Shown here: positions 11,719-22,600 of the stretch, in pieces | How positions within the stretch are numbered: the first letter of the stretch is position 1 | Layout of the letters: each line of letters starts with the position of its first letter | NCBI GenBank assembly: GCA_036924285.1 | Contig: JAYKYS010000015.1 | Location: forward strand, 4,216,001-4,280,000 | Length of the DNA stretch: 64,000 nucleotides | Reading direction: 5' to 3' | From: Asterella californica | Taxonomy: Eukaryota; Streptophyta; Marchantiopsida; Marchantiales; Aytoniaceae | Position numbers and translations under genes: made by a program | Notes under the pieces: model-generated | What the model was told of the DNA's origin: nothing | Databases searched by the model: none | Seen by the model: the letters and a program-made list of their open reading frames with translations, nothing else

Positions 11719-14061
11719 CTACTCTGATTGCTCGGTGGCAATCTCTACATGATCTGCTCCTACCGGAGCTACTACCTCGACTTCTGATGGGCTGGGAAGC
11801 CCTGCACTTACCTCGGGTACCACTGAGGTAGCTTCCCTCTCCTCGCTCTTCGCTGGCCCTGCTGTTTCTGCGGCTACGTCTTCCTCGGCTTCGACTTCGG
11901 AAGACGGAATGGTCTTCTGGGAAGAAGAGTCGAATGGTGCGTCTTCGGTCTTCTGAGGCACAGATGCAGTACTAGGGACCATGGCGACCTCATAGGGGTC
12001 CGGGGAAGTCGCTTCCTCCATGCGGAATATCTGGGAAGACGGCTCGTCTTCCTGTCTTCTTGAAGACATCATGTCTTCCGGGGCGTCTTCTGGAGTCTTC
12101 TCGTCTTCCAACGCTGTCACCACCAAGTGTACAGCGAGATCGAACTCCTCCTTCTCCATTCCGGATCCAGTCGAGGGTGCTGGGGCTTGGGAAGATGCGG
12201 TTGCAGGTGTCGGAAGTGAGGGAAGATCATAAAGTGTCTTCACTCCTTCTATCTGTCTATCCAGGTACCTGAACATGGTATCTCTGCATTCCACCAACCT
12301 CGTCTTGGACCCGCTGTCCCATTCCCTAGCTAAGGTAAGTAACTTCTTACCCGCGGTGAAGTTGAACTTCTTCCGAAGCGCTTCTACCGACTGAGCTAGC
12401 ATCTTCTGCGCACGGGCCTCTGCTGCTTCCCTCTGCGTCTTCTCCACTGCAGCTCGTGCTTCTGCGGCTTCTCGCTGCATCTTCCAAGTGGTCTGCTCTT
12501 CTGCGAGGGCAGTGATCTTCTCCCGCACTCGGAGAACTTCCTGATCGTGCTGTTGTACTCGCGTCTGCAACTCCTGGTTGCTCTTCCGAAGTTGCATCGA
12601 CTCCTTGGCAGAAGCGGCTGCTTCCGCCTTGTACCTGGCTGCAAGCTTCTCCGTAGTGCGGAGGCTAGCCTCCAGCGACTCCGTCTTCTGCTGGCTTTCT
12701 TCCTGTCGCAGCAAGGTGCGCAGGCCGAATCCAGGCTGTAAAGGCTTCTCCTGTGCCCTCGCTCTCCTTTCCAACAACTCCATAGCGGGCTGGATCTCCT
12801 TCTGGAAGTAGGCACTGAACTCCTCCAGTCGTCTTCCTGCGGAAGACAAGTTCATTTCCACCACTCGCTCCATGGTGTCGACTTCGTCTTCCAGAGGCAA
12901 GGAAGCCTCTTCCACCACTACGGCCTTCATCTTCTGCGCACGAGAAGAAGCTACTCTTCTCATCTTCCGGGGTGGAAGACTCCTCGTGGCAGGAGCGGCT
13001 CTCCTCTTTGCGCTTCCTCGCATCGCAGTAGGAGCGCCCATCCATCCTTCGTCTTCTGGAGTCTTCGGAAGACTCCCAGGTGTTACAGAAGCTGTCTTCT
13101 GTTCCGATCGGGTACTCAGCAAGTCTTCCTCCGAGTCCGACTCCGATCCTGAATGAATGAGGGAGATGGGTGTCCTTGGTACACTTCTGTGACCCATCTT
13201 CCTCACTGGCGTGGCATCTTCCGACCCACTAGACTCGTCTTTCCTCACCAGAAGCGTCTTCTGGTGAGAGCCGGGCCTCAGCTGTGGCATCAGAGTGGGA
13301 GGGGGCGTTGCTGCTGCCTCTCGGTCATCGTCTTCCGAGGTCTCCTCCTTCACCTCCTATCGCTCCGTTGGCCCATACACTGCCAGCTGATCTTCCCTAA
13401 GATCCCTCATGGCTACATACAAGTAGCAGAAGAAGGGCGTCAGATGTCCTCCCGCCGTGGTACCCAAGTACGCTAGCTCCGTCTGTACATAGTTGTGGAT
13501 GTACGCGCCCCAGTAGATTGGCACTCTGTCATCCCACACTGATTCCAGGAACTCCACGTCCTGATCTCCTAAGTACCTTGTCTTCTGCGGTTTTCCCTTG
13601 GGGAAAAGATGCAGAAACAACTTCGCCAGAAGTCGCTTCTTCGGCTCCCGGTAAGACTCTATCTTCCAACCGTTCCTCCCCTGCCTGTCTTCCACGAAAA
13701 GACAGGTGGTACTCCCAGGCACATGCCATGGACTCACAATCCTAGGCAAGATCTTCTTCTCGTACCAATATCCTCGGTTCTCGGTCTCAGGCCTGTGAAA
13801 CGCCTTACGCCACCAGTCTTCAGTCCAGGAAGACGGTCTTCCCCGAGCCACTCCTGCCTTCGCAGGTACACGGTTACGCGGTGGTAACGCGGCCCACACC
13901 TCCTCCATAAGTCCTTGATCTGCGAGGTTCCAATCCCACAGGAAGAAGTCGAGACCCAACTCCTTGAGAAAAGGAGTGGCCTCGGCCAATTCTGCCGCTG
14001 GTAACACCAAGCCTCGCGGATGCATCGACATACCTGGAAGATCTGTTGCACTAAACCACAA
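11719..14061 (-). pseudogene. LTR-encoded coiled-coil protein of family A (one in-frame stop)
   Basis: One - strand frame of about 780 codons interrupted by a single TAG at 13357-13359. Residues 1-234 form a Trp/Tyr-rich globular region (FFLWDWNLADQGLMEEVW, WYEKKILPRI, TTCLFVEDRQ). A Ser/Glu/Pro-rich basic linker follows (SGSESDSEED, LPPRKMRRV, which resembles a nuclear-localisation cluster). A long coiled coil comes next with heptad-like EEF..YFQKEIQPAMELLERR and a duplicated QREAAEARA, then an acidic C-terminus. Other copies have a sense codon at the TAG, so it is a mutation here. The architecture recalls plant proteins annotated as putative gypsy-type transposon proteins (globular head plus coiled coil), but I cannot confirm homology. 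Function is unknown; no RT, protease or integrase motif is present. Confidence 0.75.
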
Positions 14062-16052
14062 GCACCTACTATGAGCTGAAGGCTCAGTTCTTCCCGAGTG
14101 CCCACAGTCTAGCTTTTACTTCTCAGAAGACGAAACTAGTCTTCCAGAAGACAGCTACTCCGTCTTCCGGGATTCTAACAGTACTTCCTAGATAGCTCTC
14201 GTCTTCCGAGCTATATCTAAACAATCCTATCTAAGCAAGGCCTCGTATGGATTACCAAGAAGACAACCCACCTTGCATTAAATCCTACTTCCTATCAGAA
14301 GATACAAGATATGCGAGAAGTAGAGTATGAGAAAGGTTCAGAAGATGGTTGCGGGCTCCTGCGGTGACAGTGGCCTCTGGGAAGACACTTGGGACAGCTT
14401 CTGATTCAATGTCGTTCTCGGAAGACTTCTCGAAGTCGGACTTCCCTTCACTGGTCTCACCTGTCTTCGTCTTCCTACACGCAATCTATCCTCACAACAG
14501 ACTCAAGACAACTGTACTCTGTTCTTCTGACTTCTCACCTCTCATACGCACTCAGAAGAAGCTTGCTGCATGATGGGAAGAAATGACCCTCGACCATTCT
14601 CTCCAGATTCTGCCAGCAAGACTTCTCACAACTCTCTTCTAAGTTCGGGAAGAAGAAGGAACGGCTGCTATGGGTCAGACAGAAGAGACCCGAAATGGAC
14701 CCTCACGTCTTCTTGCTCATTTTGCCAGCCTTCCAGTCTTCTAGTCTCTCTAGGAAGATGGAGAGTTGAGAAGCTTGGAAGACCGGGAGGCACAGGCCTA
14801 GTTCCCGACTTCCAACTTCTCGAAATAACAAAACAACTCACCAAGCCACTCAGCCAAGTCTCTCTAAACACAAAAGCAAAGCAAATCCACTCTTGATACG
14901 AATTGTGTTCAGTCGACTTCCGAAGACAGTCTTCCGAAGATGTCTTCCAAAGACAGTCAAGTTCAAGAAGTGTCTTCCGAAGATGTTCCCATCTTCCGAA
15001 TCGTCTTTTGTTCCAAGTTTCGGGGATAGAGAGGTAGGGGGGTAGAGAAATTGATAGTTGGGGTCCAATTTGAGGGCTAGGAGTAGGGAAGCTCGAATTG
15101 AGCTCGGGAAGAAGCAAGGAGATGTCTCGACAGAAATTGGGCAGCGCTTCCGTGCCCAATGTCTCAATAGAAAGAATGGAGGTGGGGTAATCGATCACGC
15201 TGCCTGCACACAATCAAGGAAGCGCGGGGAGTACCAAGAAAAGGCGAGAAGAAGTGGGAGGGGAAAAGAACAGGGGGAAGAACCTCTACAGTCTTCTTCG
15301 GCTCCCCGAGTTGCCTTCGACCTCCGCGCGCTTCTGGCTCTTGTCCTAGTTCCAATGCGACTCCACACGACTGCACCTGCTGTCAATTTCGGTCCACACC
15401 TCGATTCCACCTCTGCTTCTACTCGCCACTCTTCACTGTCAGCTTCTCGGAAGCTCCACAGAAACGCCTTCGCTTTCTCTGCTGTTTGTACTCCCGCAAT
15501 TCAATCTCACCCTTCGCCTAGCTGCCAACTTACTCTCTCCTACCTCGATGTCTCAATTGATTCCTCTCTCAATGCTAGTTCGCGAAGCTCACTCTCTCAA
15601 TCGATCTTCTTCAGGTGCGCTATGCTACGAGAAGTTGGAAGGTGTCTAATGTGCTTCCTCACGCATCTTCCCCGCAGATTAGGGGTTCTCGTCCTTGGTG
15701 TCTTCCTGACCTACCTCCCTATTCGGTGCGCTCTAGTAGGTACACCTACTGTCTTATCCGAAAACTCATGGTTGGTCCTTCGCGGTCGCTGTCTTCTGGA
15801 AGATAGGTGTCTTCCGCCGTCTTCCCATCTTCCGCCGTCTTCTCGTCTTCTGAAGACGCCACTGAGAAGACGATCTTCCGAAGACGGTCGTCTTCTGAAG
15901 AAGTCAACTTCTTATTACAAACAGCTCTTAAGATCATCTTCCTGTTAAGGAAGACGTATCCTTAAGTAACAACGCTTCTTCAGTTATACAAACAAGTCAT
16001 TATTCTTAAAAATTTCAAAAATTCGTACATCCTGTAATTTGTGGGCACCACA
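14062..16052 (-). repeat. 5' non-coding part of the full-length family A LTR
   Basis: About 2 kb between the LTR start (16052 on the - strand) and the LTR ORF. Homologous sequence lies at 16353-17377, 45866-47007 and 47008-48800. It includes a block around 15045-15320 that matches 47795-48060, and a cluster of GTCTTC/GAAGAC with inverted pairs at 15785-15905. The 296-residue + strand frame at 15058-15948 is not conserved as protein and is judged incidental. Confidence 0.8.
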
Positions 16053-16295
16053 CAAGCGCAACGTAAGGTGAACTATGATGGCAAGCTGAAGAAGGTGACC
16101 GTTGTAGATGGGGACTTGGTTCTTCTCTATGACAATCGATATATTAAGTTCCCTGGGAAACTTCATCTCCGCTGGATGGGTCCTTATCGCGTCTTGGAGG
16201 TCTTCACCAATGGTTCTTTGCAGTTGGAAGAGCTAGACGGTATGTTGATAACCACTCGTGTAAATGGGTGGCGTGTCAAGAAGTACTGGACGTGA
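16053..16295 (+). pseudogene. Family A copy 1: integrase C-terminal end
   Basis: Resumes the A1 integrase immediately after the solo LTR, within the CAAGC duplicate. It encodes a basic QRKVNYDGKLKK stretch, then GDLVLLYDN and GKLHLRWMGPYRVLEV. This is the small beta-barrel typical of gypsy integrase C-terminal domains (the GPY/F-type motif, here GPY). The frame ends at a stop at 16293-16295, 57 bases before the LTR. A2 has the same domain at 48854-49100 on the - strand. Confidence 0.9.
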
Positions 16296-16337
16296 GCAGA
16301 AGTGCTGAAGCACTGATGTTTGTGGGGACACAAACAT

Positions 16338-16352
16338 GTGAGGGTGGGCGTA
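16338..16352 (+). other. Polypurine tract of family A copy 1
   Basis: GTGAGGGTGGGCGTA lies between the pol stop and the LTR start TGTGGTG. The same sequence precedes the LTR start in A2 (48801-48815, - strand). Its position marks the true 5' edge of the 3' LTR. Confidence 0.75.
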
Positions 16353-19300
16353 TGTGGTGCCCACAAATTACAGGATTCACGAATTTTTGAAATTTTTGAG
16401 ATTAATAACTTATATGTATAACTGAAGAAGCGTTGTTACTTAAGATTACGGCTTCCTTAGCAGGAAGATGATCTTATGAGCTTTTTGTAATAAGAAGCTG
16501 ACTTCTTCAAAAGACGGCGGAAGACGGAAGACGCTTCGAAAGATTAGAACATCTTCGGAAGACTGTCTTCGGAAGACGCTTCGGACGCCTGACTGTCTTC
16601 GGAAGTCGACTGTACACAATTTGTATCAAGAGTGGATTTGCTTTGCTTTGGTGTTCAGAGAGACTTGGTACGAATCATGAGTGGCTTGGTGAGTTGTTTT
16701 GTTATTTCGAGAAATCGGAAGACGGGAACTAGGCATGTGTCTCCTGATCTTCCTAGCTTCTCAAATCCACATCTTCCTAGAGAGACTAGAAGACAGGAAA
16801 GGCTGGCAAAATGCACGAGAAGACGAGAGGGTCTGTTACGGGTCTCTTCTGTCCGACCCATAGCAGCCTATCCCTTCTTCTTCCCGAACTTAGAAGAGAG
16901 TTGTGAGAAGTCTTGCTGGCAGAATCTGGAGAGAATAGTCGAGGGTCAGGTCTTCCTATCATGCAGCAAGCTTCTTCTGAGTGTGTATAAGAGGTAAGAA
17001 GTCAGAACAACAGAGTGCAAATGTTTTGAGTCTGTTGTGAGGTCAGATTGCGTGTAAGGAGCAGAAGACAGGTGAGATCAGTGAAGGGAAGCCTGACTTC
17101 GGGAGGTCTTCCGAGAACGTTATTGAATCGGAAACTGTCCCGAGAGTCTTTCCAGAGGCCACTGTCATCGCAGGAGCCCGCAACCATCTTCTGAACCTTT
17201 CCTATACTCTACTTCTCGCATATCTTGTATCTTCTATTAGGAAGCATTGTTAGAATCTCAGAAGACGGAGTAGCTGTCTTCTGGAAGACTAGATTCGTCT
17301 TCTGAGAGTGGAAGCTATACTGTGAGGACTTAGGGAAGGACTGAGCCTTCAACTCACAACAAGTACGTCACTTCTTCCAAGGAGTTAGCGCAGCTGAAGA
17401 AGAGCAACCAGGAGTTGCAGGCGCGCTTATAGCAGCGTGACCAAGAGGTTCTGCGAGTACGGGATAAGCTCATCGTCCTTGCAGAAGAGAAGACGACGTG
17501 GAAGACTCTGCGGGAAGCCGCAGAAGTGTAGGTTGTGGCCGAGAAGACTCAGAGAGAAGCAGCGGAAGCCCGTGCGCAAGGGTTACTAGCTCACTCGATG
17601 GAGGCACTTCGGAAGAAGTTTTAACTTCACCGCGGGTAGGAAGCTCCTTACCTTAGCTAGAGAGTGGGACGAGGAGTCCAAAGCAATGTTTGTGGAGTGC
17701 AAGGAGAGTATGTTCAGGTACTTGGACCGGCAGATAGAGAGAGTGAAGACGTTCTATGGTCTTCCCTTGATCCCGCCATCAGTAAACACGTCTTCCCAAG
17801 CACCAGCATCATCGACAAGACCAGACTTGGAGAAGGAGGAGGTGGACCTCGCTATGCACTTGGTAGTGACAGCGTTGGAAGCCGAGAAGACCCCGGAAGA
17901 CAAGAAGACGAGCCGTCTTCCCAGGTATTCCGTGTGGAGGAAGCGACTTCCCCGGACTCTTATGAGGTCACAATGGCTCCCAGTGTCGAACTAGTCCCTC
18001 AGAAGAGCGAGGAAGCACAAGTCGACCCAGCTTCCCAGAAGACGTTTCTGTCTTTCGGAGCAGCATCAGCAGAGCCAACGATGAACATGGAGGAGGAGAC
18101 CACCTCAGCGACACCCGAGGTAATTACAGGGCTTCCCAGCGTATCAGAAGCCGTTTTAGTAGTTCAGGTAGGAGTAGATCAGGTGGAAATGGCATCCGAG
18201 CCATTAGAGTAGATAGCAAAGCGCAGAAGATCAGGAGCTTGTCCAAACTTAGTAAGTGCCCAACATATTATATTAAGAAATAGCATATCTAGTTTAATTT
18301 TAGATAAAGTGACCATGTGACAGAGTAGGCAGCGCAGGGTAAACAAGCAGATGGCTCAAAAGGAAGGAGGAACCGTCTGCATGTGGGGTGGTAGCCTACT
18401 GACGGTGCCCATCCCTCCATGATTGTAGTCAAAGCTTGGAGGGGAACTCTCCCCTGCACCGCAAGGTAGATACATAAGTAGGATTGTAGAGTAGGAAATT
18501 AGACCTGTGTGGAGAATTGAGTTCTGCACACACATACCAATCTTATGGTGCAGACAGATTAGACACACATGGGAGTTTTCGAAGAAACTGGCTGCCTGCA
18601 CACACACTAGATTTTTCGGTGCATGAGACAGATTAAACACCAGAGGTACACAATGTACACTACACTCGATGTTGGAATAAAGGGATAACGCAGGAAGAAG
18701 TCTGCATTCTCTTACCACCAGCAGCGATTCAGAGATGTAGATGAGTAGTGGGCAGTCTAGGAGCAGGGAACGGCATCCTCGTGCAGTCCTGCTGATTAGA
18801 CTGATGTGTCGAGGAGTAGGAGCAGACAGTAGAGGGAGTGAGCTTCCCAACACCTATGTACCTTCTTCTCGGGGAATGGATTGCTGATTTGAGTGCAGAA
18901 GCTTTGTTCATGTCTTCCGGGTGGTGGGTTTCCTTGAATTCACTCCCGATTGTGCATGAGAAGCGTTCTTCTTGAGTGGCGGTGACTGTCAGCAGTTGTG
19001 GAAGTGCAGCTTGGCTCGTCCAGTAGAGCACTTAGGATCTACGGACGGTCTTATGGATAAGGGATCCCCAGAAGACAGAGTAGTCGGAGCAGCGAAGAGA
19101 AGAAGAAAGAAGCCTTTTTCCCGCAACACAAGACGACATCCTCGAGTAGAAGACGGTGCCACTGTACTCACGTTTGTTGTCTTCCTCCCCAAACTATTAC
19201 AAGCAGGGATGGCTTGTTAGTCAGGATCCGGACTAGAAGTCTGTCGGAATCTTAATTTCTCCTTTTCATCTTGTTTGCTCTTGTTTGGATTTCCCTTTCT

Positions 19301-19905
19301 TCCCCATCTTCTCCCATCTTCCCCATCTTCTTACCTTCTTCTAGTGAGCTTCCGAGACTTCTATTGAGCTTCCGTGAAGGTGAATGTCGGTGTAGTGCTG
19401 CAGGAAGACTATTTCCGTAGGCAGAAGCTTGGGAAGGCTACAGGGGGCATACACCCTGTGATTAATCTAACCCGTTGGAATGTGAGTGTGAGAGTAAGGT
19501 GTAACAGCCGTACTAGTTGATTTCTGCGAAGCAGAACAGTCTTCTGGAGGTACGAGAAGCCTAGTTGAACCCCCAAAAGCCGAGAATTGCTTCGGGAAGA
19601 CGGTACTGAGAAGACCGGAAGAAGTGACCTGGAAGCAGGAAGAGCGTCTTCCCGAGCTTCTCTGTGAATAGTTGTGTGATATTTTAGTTAGTAGTTGTTT
19701 GTTTAGTTCCAGAGCACCTTTTGGCGTGTCTAGAAGACGCGTGGTTTTATGAGAAGACAGGATTTCTAGGCAAAACCCGTGTGTTTGTGTGTTTGTGTGT
19801 TTGAACAGATCTTAGAACTTAGAACAGCGTTACTTGTGCAAATCCTCTGTGAGAACGATATCTTGTATACTAAATGGACAAAAGGAGTAATCTTGCGAGA
19901 CTACA
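16353..19905 (+). repeat. 3' LTR of family A copy 1 (internally deleted form)
   Basis: Begins TGTGGTGCCC directly after the purine tract and ends at CTACA (19901-19905), close to the CACTACA end of the other copies. About 3553 bp: a shortened form of the 5969-bp LTR that lacks the N-terminal half of the LTR ORF. The following GGGGA (19906-19910) would be the target duplicate; its partner lies left of the window. The LTR sits in an antisense family-A LTR (19906 onward), so A1 itself inserted into an older family-A LTR. Confidence 0.8.
17378..18212 (+). pseudogene. LTR ORF remnant in A1 3' LTR
   Basis: Starts within the coiled coil (SKELAQLKKSNQEL) directly after LTR leader sequence. It runs through RDQEVLRVR, EKTQREAAEARA and KLLTLAREWDEESK to the conserved acidic end and stop at 18210-18212. 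In-frame stops near 17430 and 17529, a one-base shift near 17620 and another near 17900 break it. The missing N-terminal half is the same part missing in the solo LTR 43377-47007, so the deletion was inherited rather than local. Confidence 0.75.
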
Positions 19906-22600
19906 GGGGAGTTCCCCTCCAATCCTCACTTGCAATCCAAGAGATGGGGTGTTGTCAGAAGGCCACCACCTCACATGCAGTCGGTTCCCTGCCTTGGTTT
20001 AGTCATCTACTTTGCTACTCCTGTGCTACCTACTCTGCCACATGGGTAATCCTCTAAAATTACATGGAAACTGCCACCTCCTAAGATAGCAAATTCGGTT
20101 CCTACTAAGTTTAGACAAGTCAACTTGTCTTCTATGCTTGTTGTCTATTCTAATTGCTCGGATGCGATCTTCTCTTAATCTGTCTCTACCTGAACTCCTA
20201 ACTCGGCTTCTGATAAGGTGAGAAGTCCTACGAATACCTCGGGTGTCTTTGAGGTAGCTTCCTCCTCATCATTCGTGGCTGGCTTAGCTGGTGCGGCTTT
20301 GGAAGACGGAAGCGTCTTTTGAGAAGCTAGTCGACTTGTGCTTCCTCGCTCTTCTGTGGTACTGGTTTGACGCTGGGAGCTGTGGTGATCTCGCAGTGGT
20401 CCGAGGAAGTCACCTACTCCACTCGAAACACCTGGGAAGACAACTCTTCTTCTTGTCTTCCGGGGCTTCTTCTGTGGTCTTCTCGGCTTCCAACGCTATC
20501 ACTACCAAATGGACAGCGAGGTCGAACTCCTCCTTCTCCAAATCTGTCTCGATCGCTGGTCCTAGGGCTTGGGAAGATGCCGTCGCTAGTGGTGGAACCG
20601 AAGGAAGACCATAAAGTGTCTTCACACCTTCAATCTGCCGATCCAGGTAACAGAACATACTCTCCTTGCACTCCACTAGCATCGCTCTGGATTCGTCATC
20701 CCACTCCCTAGCTAGGGTGAGCAGCTTCCTACCAGCGGTGAAGTTGAACTTCTTACGAAGTGCTTCCACCGTCTGTGCTAGCAATCCCTGCGCGCGAGCT
20801 TCTACTGCTTCCCGCTACGTCTTCTCTGCTGCAGCCTGTGCTTCTGCGGCTTCCCGCAGTGTCTTCCACGTTGTCTTCTCCTCTGCGAGGATGGTGATCT
20901 TACCTCTGACCCGCAGAACCTCTTGGTCACGTTGCTGTAGACGTGCATGCAACTCCTTGTTGCTCTTCCTCAGCTGTGCTGACTCCTTGGCAGAAGCGGC
21001 TGCTTCCGTCTTGTACTTCGCTGCGAGCTTCTTCGTGGTGCGGAGGTTGGCTTCCTGCGCTTCCACCTTCTTCTGGACTTCTTCCTGCTACATCAGGGTA
21101 CGCAGACCGAATCCAAGTCGCAGTGGCTTCTCCTGAGCCATCGCGCACTTCTCCACCAACTCCATAGCTGGTTGAATCTCCGAATGGAAAAAGGCACTGA
21201 ACTCCTCCAACCTTCTTCTCGCGGAAGACATGTTCATCTCCACAATCCGATCGGAGGTGTCTTCCTTGTGTTCCAGAGGCAAAGATGCCTCTTCCACCAC
21301 TGTGGTTTTCTGCTTCTACGCACGGGAAGATGCTACTCTTCTCATCTTCCGGGGTGGAAGATCCTTTCCCACGGCAGAAGCGGTTCTCTTCATTGCGCTT
21401 CCTCGCATCGCAGTAGGAATGTCCATCCAACCTTCGTCTTTTGGAGTCTTTGGAAGACTCTCTGTAGTTGCAGAAGCGGTCTTCTGCGCAGCTCGGGAAC
21501 TCAGTGGCTCCTCCTGAGAGTCGGACTTCGATCCAGAGTGAATGATCGGGAAGGAGGTGGTCTTCTTAGGCACGCTCCTAGTCCCATCTTCCTCGGTGGT
21601 GTCGCGTCTTCCGAACTGTAAACCCTTCACGATCTCATCGATCAACTACCCCCCTCCCTCCCCCGATCTCTCAACCTCCACGATCGCCACCGATGAATCT
21701 GCAAATGTCGGGCCTGTCTCTCACTCAAGGATCACCTCTGATGGCTTTGATGGAAGCACACCATGAATCTTGAAGGGAAAAATGCTAAGTTCACTCATTC
21801 ATACACCCACAAACTTATCAACTAAAATTCTCCTTAAACACATCAACTAAAATCCTCCATTCTAACGACGTCTCTCAAGTTCTCACATGCTAAAAATATC
21901 CCATACTCTCTATATTACTCAAGTTATCATTACGACAATGTGAAAACAAGGATGAGGAGCTCTTCTCTACTCCTCTATTTATACATTCTAGGTTTTTACT
22001 TTGGTACCCCCGGTAACTCAGCCGTAACTACTTTTACCGGGTTTTACTAAGATATTACTTAAGGTAAAAGCATGAATCACATGGGCTTTTTACCTTTTCA
22101 CATGGGCTTATTCCTTCAAAGTCAACAACTTCTAGAAGGATTCTGGAATATTCTCAAGGAATCTCGAATTTCCACCCCCCTCTACACTAGGACCCACTAA
22201 AAAGGAAACATGTGGAATCTCTTCTTGTTTTTAATGCCCACAAAGTCCACAACTTTAATCCAACCACTAATATCAAGTCAAAAAGGAGATAAGGGATACT
22301 TTCCACCTCCTTTCTACCTTTTAGACAAGATGACAAGATAGTAGTGCTCACTCTTTAGCAAATATCTGAATTCTGCCAAAAGTACAGCTAAGTTTAACCA
22401 TAACTAACTTTTAGCTAGTCATGACTAACTTGATACCTCCTTAAAGTACTTTGGCAGCAAATAAACATTCTCAACACTTAGTTAAAACTAAACACCTTAC
22501 TAATAGACAAACTTCCTATGTGTAACATAGGTCGTTACAGAACCACTAGAGTCGTCTTCCCTCACCAGAAGCGTCTTCAGATGAGTGTCGGAAGACACCT
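19906..22600 (-). mobile_element. Family A LTR fragment, antisense, split by a solo LTR
   Basis: Sequence homologous to the 3' half of the family A LTR on the - strand. The LTR ORF remnant runs from a stop at 20145-20147 up to 21616 and again at 22540-22600. The coiled coil (QLRKSNKELHARL, EALRKKFNFTAGRKLLTLAREW) and the linker (LPPRKMRRVASS) are clear; several stops are present. Its left end is where A1 inserted, so the rest of this LTR should lie left of the window. Its right end is an inverted junction at about 22590-22600. Confidence 0.75.
21617..22539. mobile_element. Solo LTR (family H), TSD GAAC
   Basis: A 923-bp block that is more AT-rich than its surroundings. It begins TGTAAACCC and ends CGTTACA, with TGTAA/TTACA terminal inverted repeats. 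GAAC duplicates flank it (21613-21616 and 22540-22543). Intact sister sequence at about 59690 runs straight through the insertion point. It has no coding capacity; a TATA-like CTATTTATAC lies near 21976. It is a solo LTR of a family otherwise absent from the window; strand is undetermined. Confidence 0.88.

Larger units (their letters stand above)
10084..16052 (-). mobile_element. Family A solo LTR, full length, with internal ORF
   Basis: A 5969-bp insertion in A1 integrase, flanked by perfect 5-bp duplications CAAGC (10079-10083 and 16053-16057). Removing it with one duplicate rejoins the integrase frame at EVQ/AQRK. On the - strand it starts TGTGGTGCCC (at 16052) and ends GTCACTACA (at 10084), giving TG...CA ends. 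It has no gag or pol. The same start follows the pol purine tract in both family A copies, and homologous sequence flanks A2 on both sides. I therefore read it as a solo LTR left by recombination. Alternative: a separate non-autonomous element that shares family A termini. Confidence 0.82.

Noticed and set aside
15058..15948. A 296-residue + strand frame as a gene.
   Set aside because: It lies in the non-coding 5' part of the family A LTR, is not conserved as protein in the homologous block at 47.8-48.1 kb, and has low-complexity Ser/Leu/Arg composition.
15785..15960. A CRISPR-like array, because of repeated GTCTTC units.
   Set aside because: Spacing is irregular, units are only 6-12 bp, and this is a eukaryotic LTR.
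10084..16052. A CACTA-type DNA transposon, because the left end is the complement of CACTACA.
   Set aside because: CACTA elements start with CACTA pointing inward and make 3-bp duplications. Here the ends are TG...CA, the duplication is 5 bp, and the unit sits where LTRs of family A sit.
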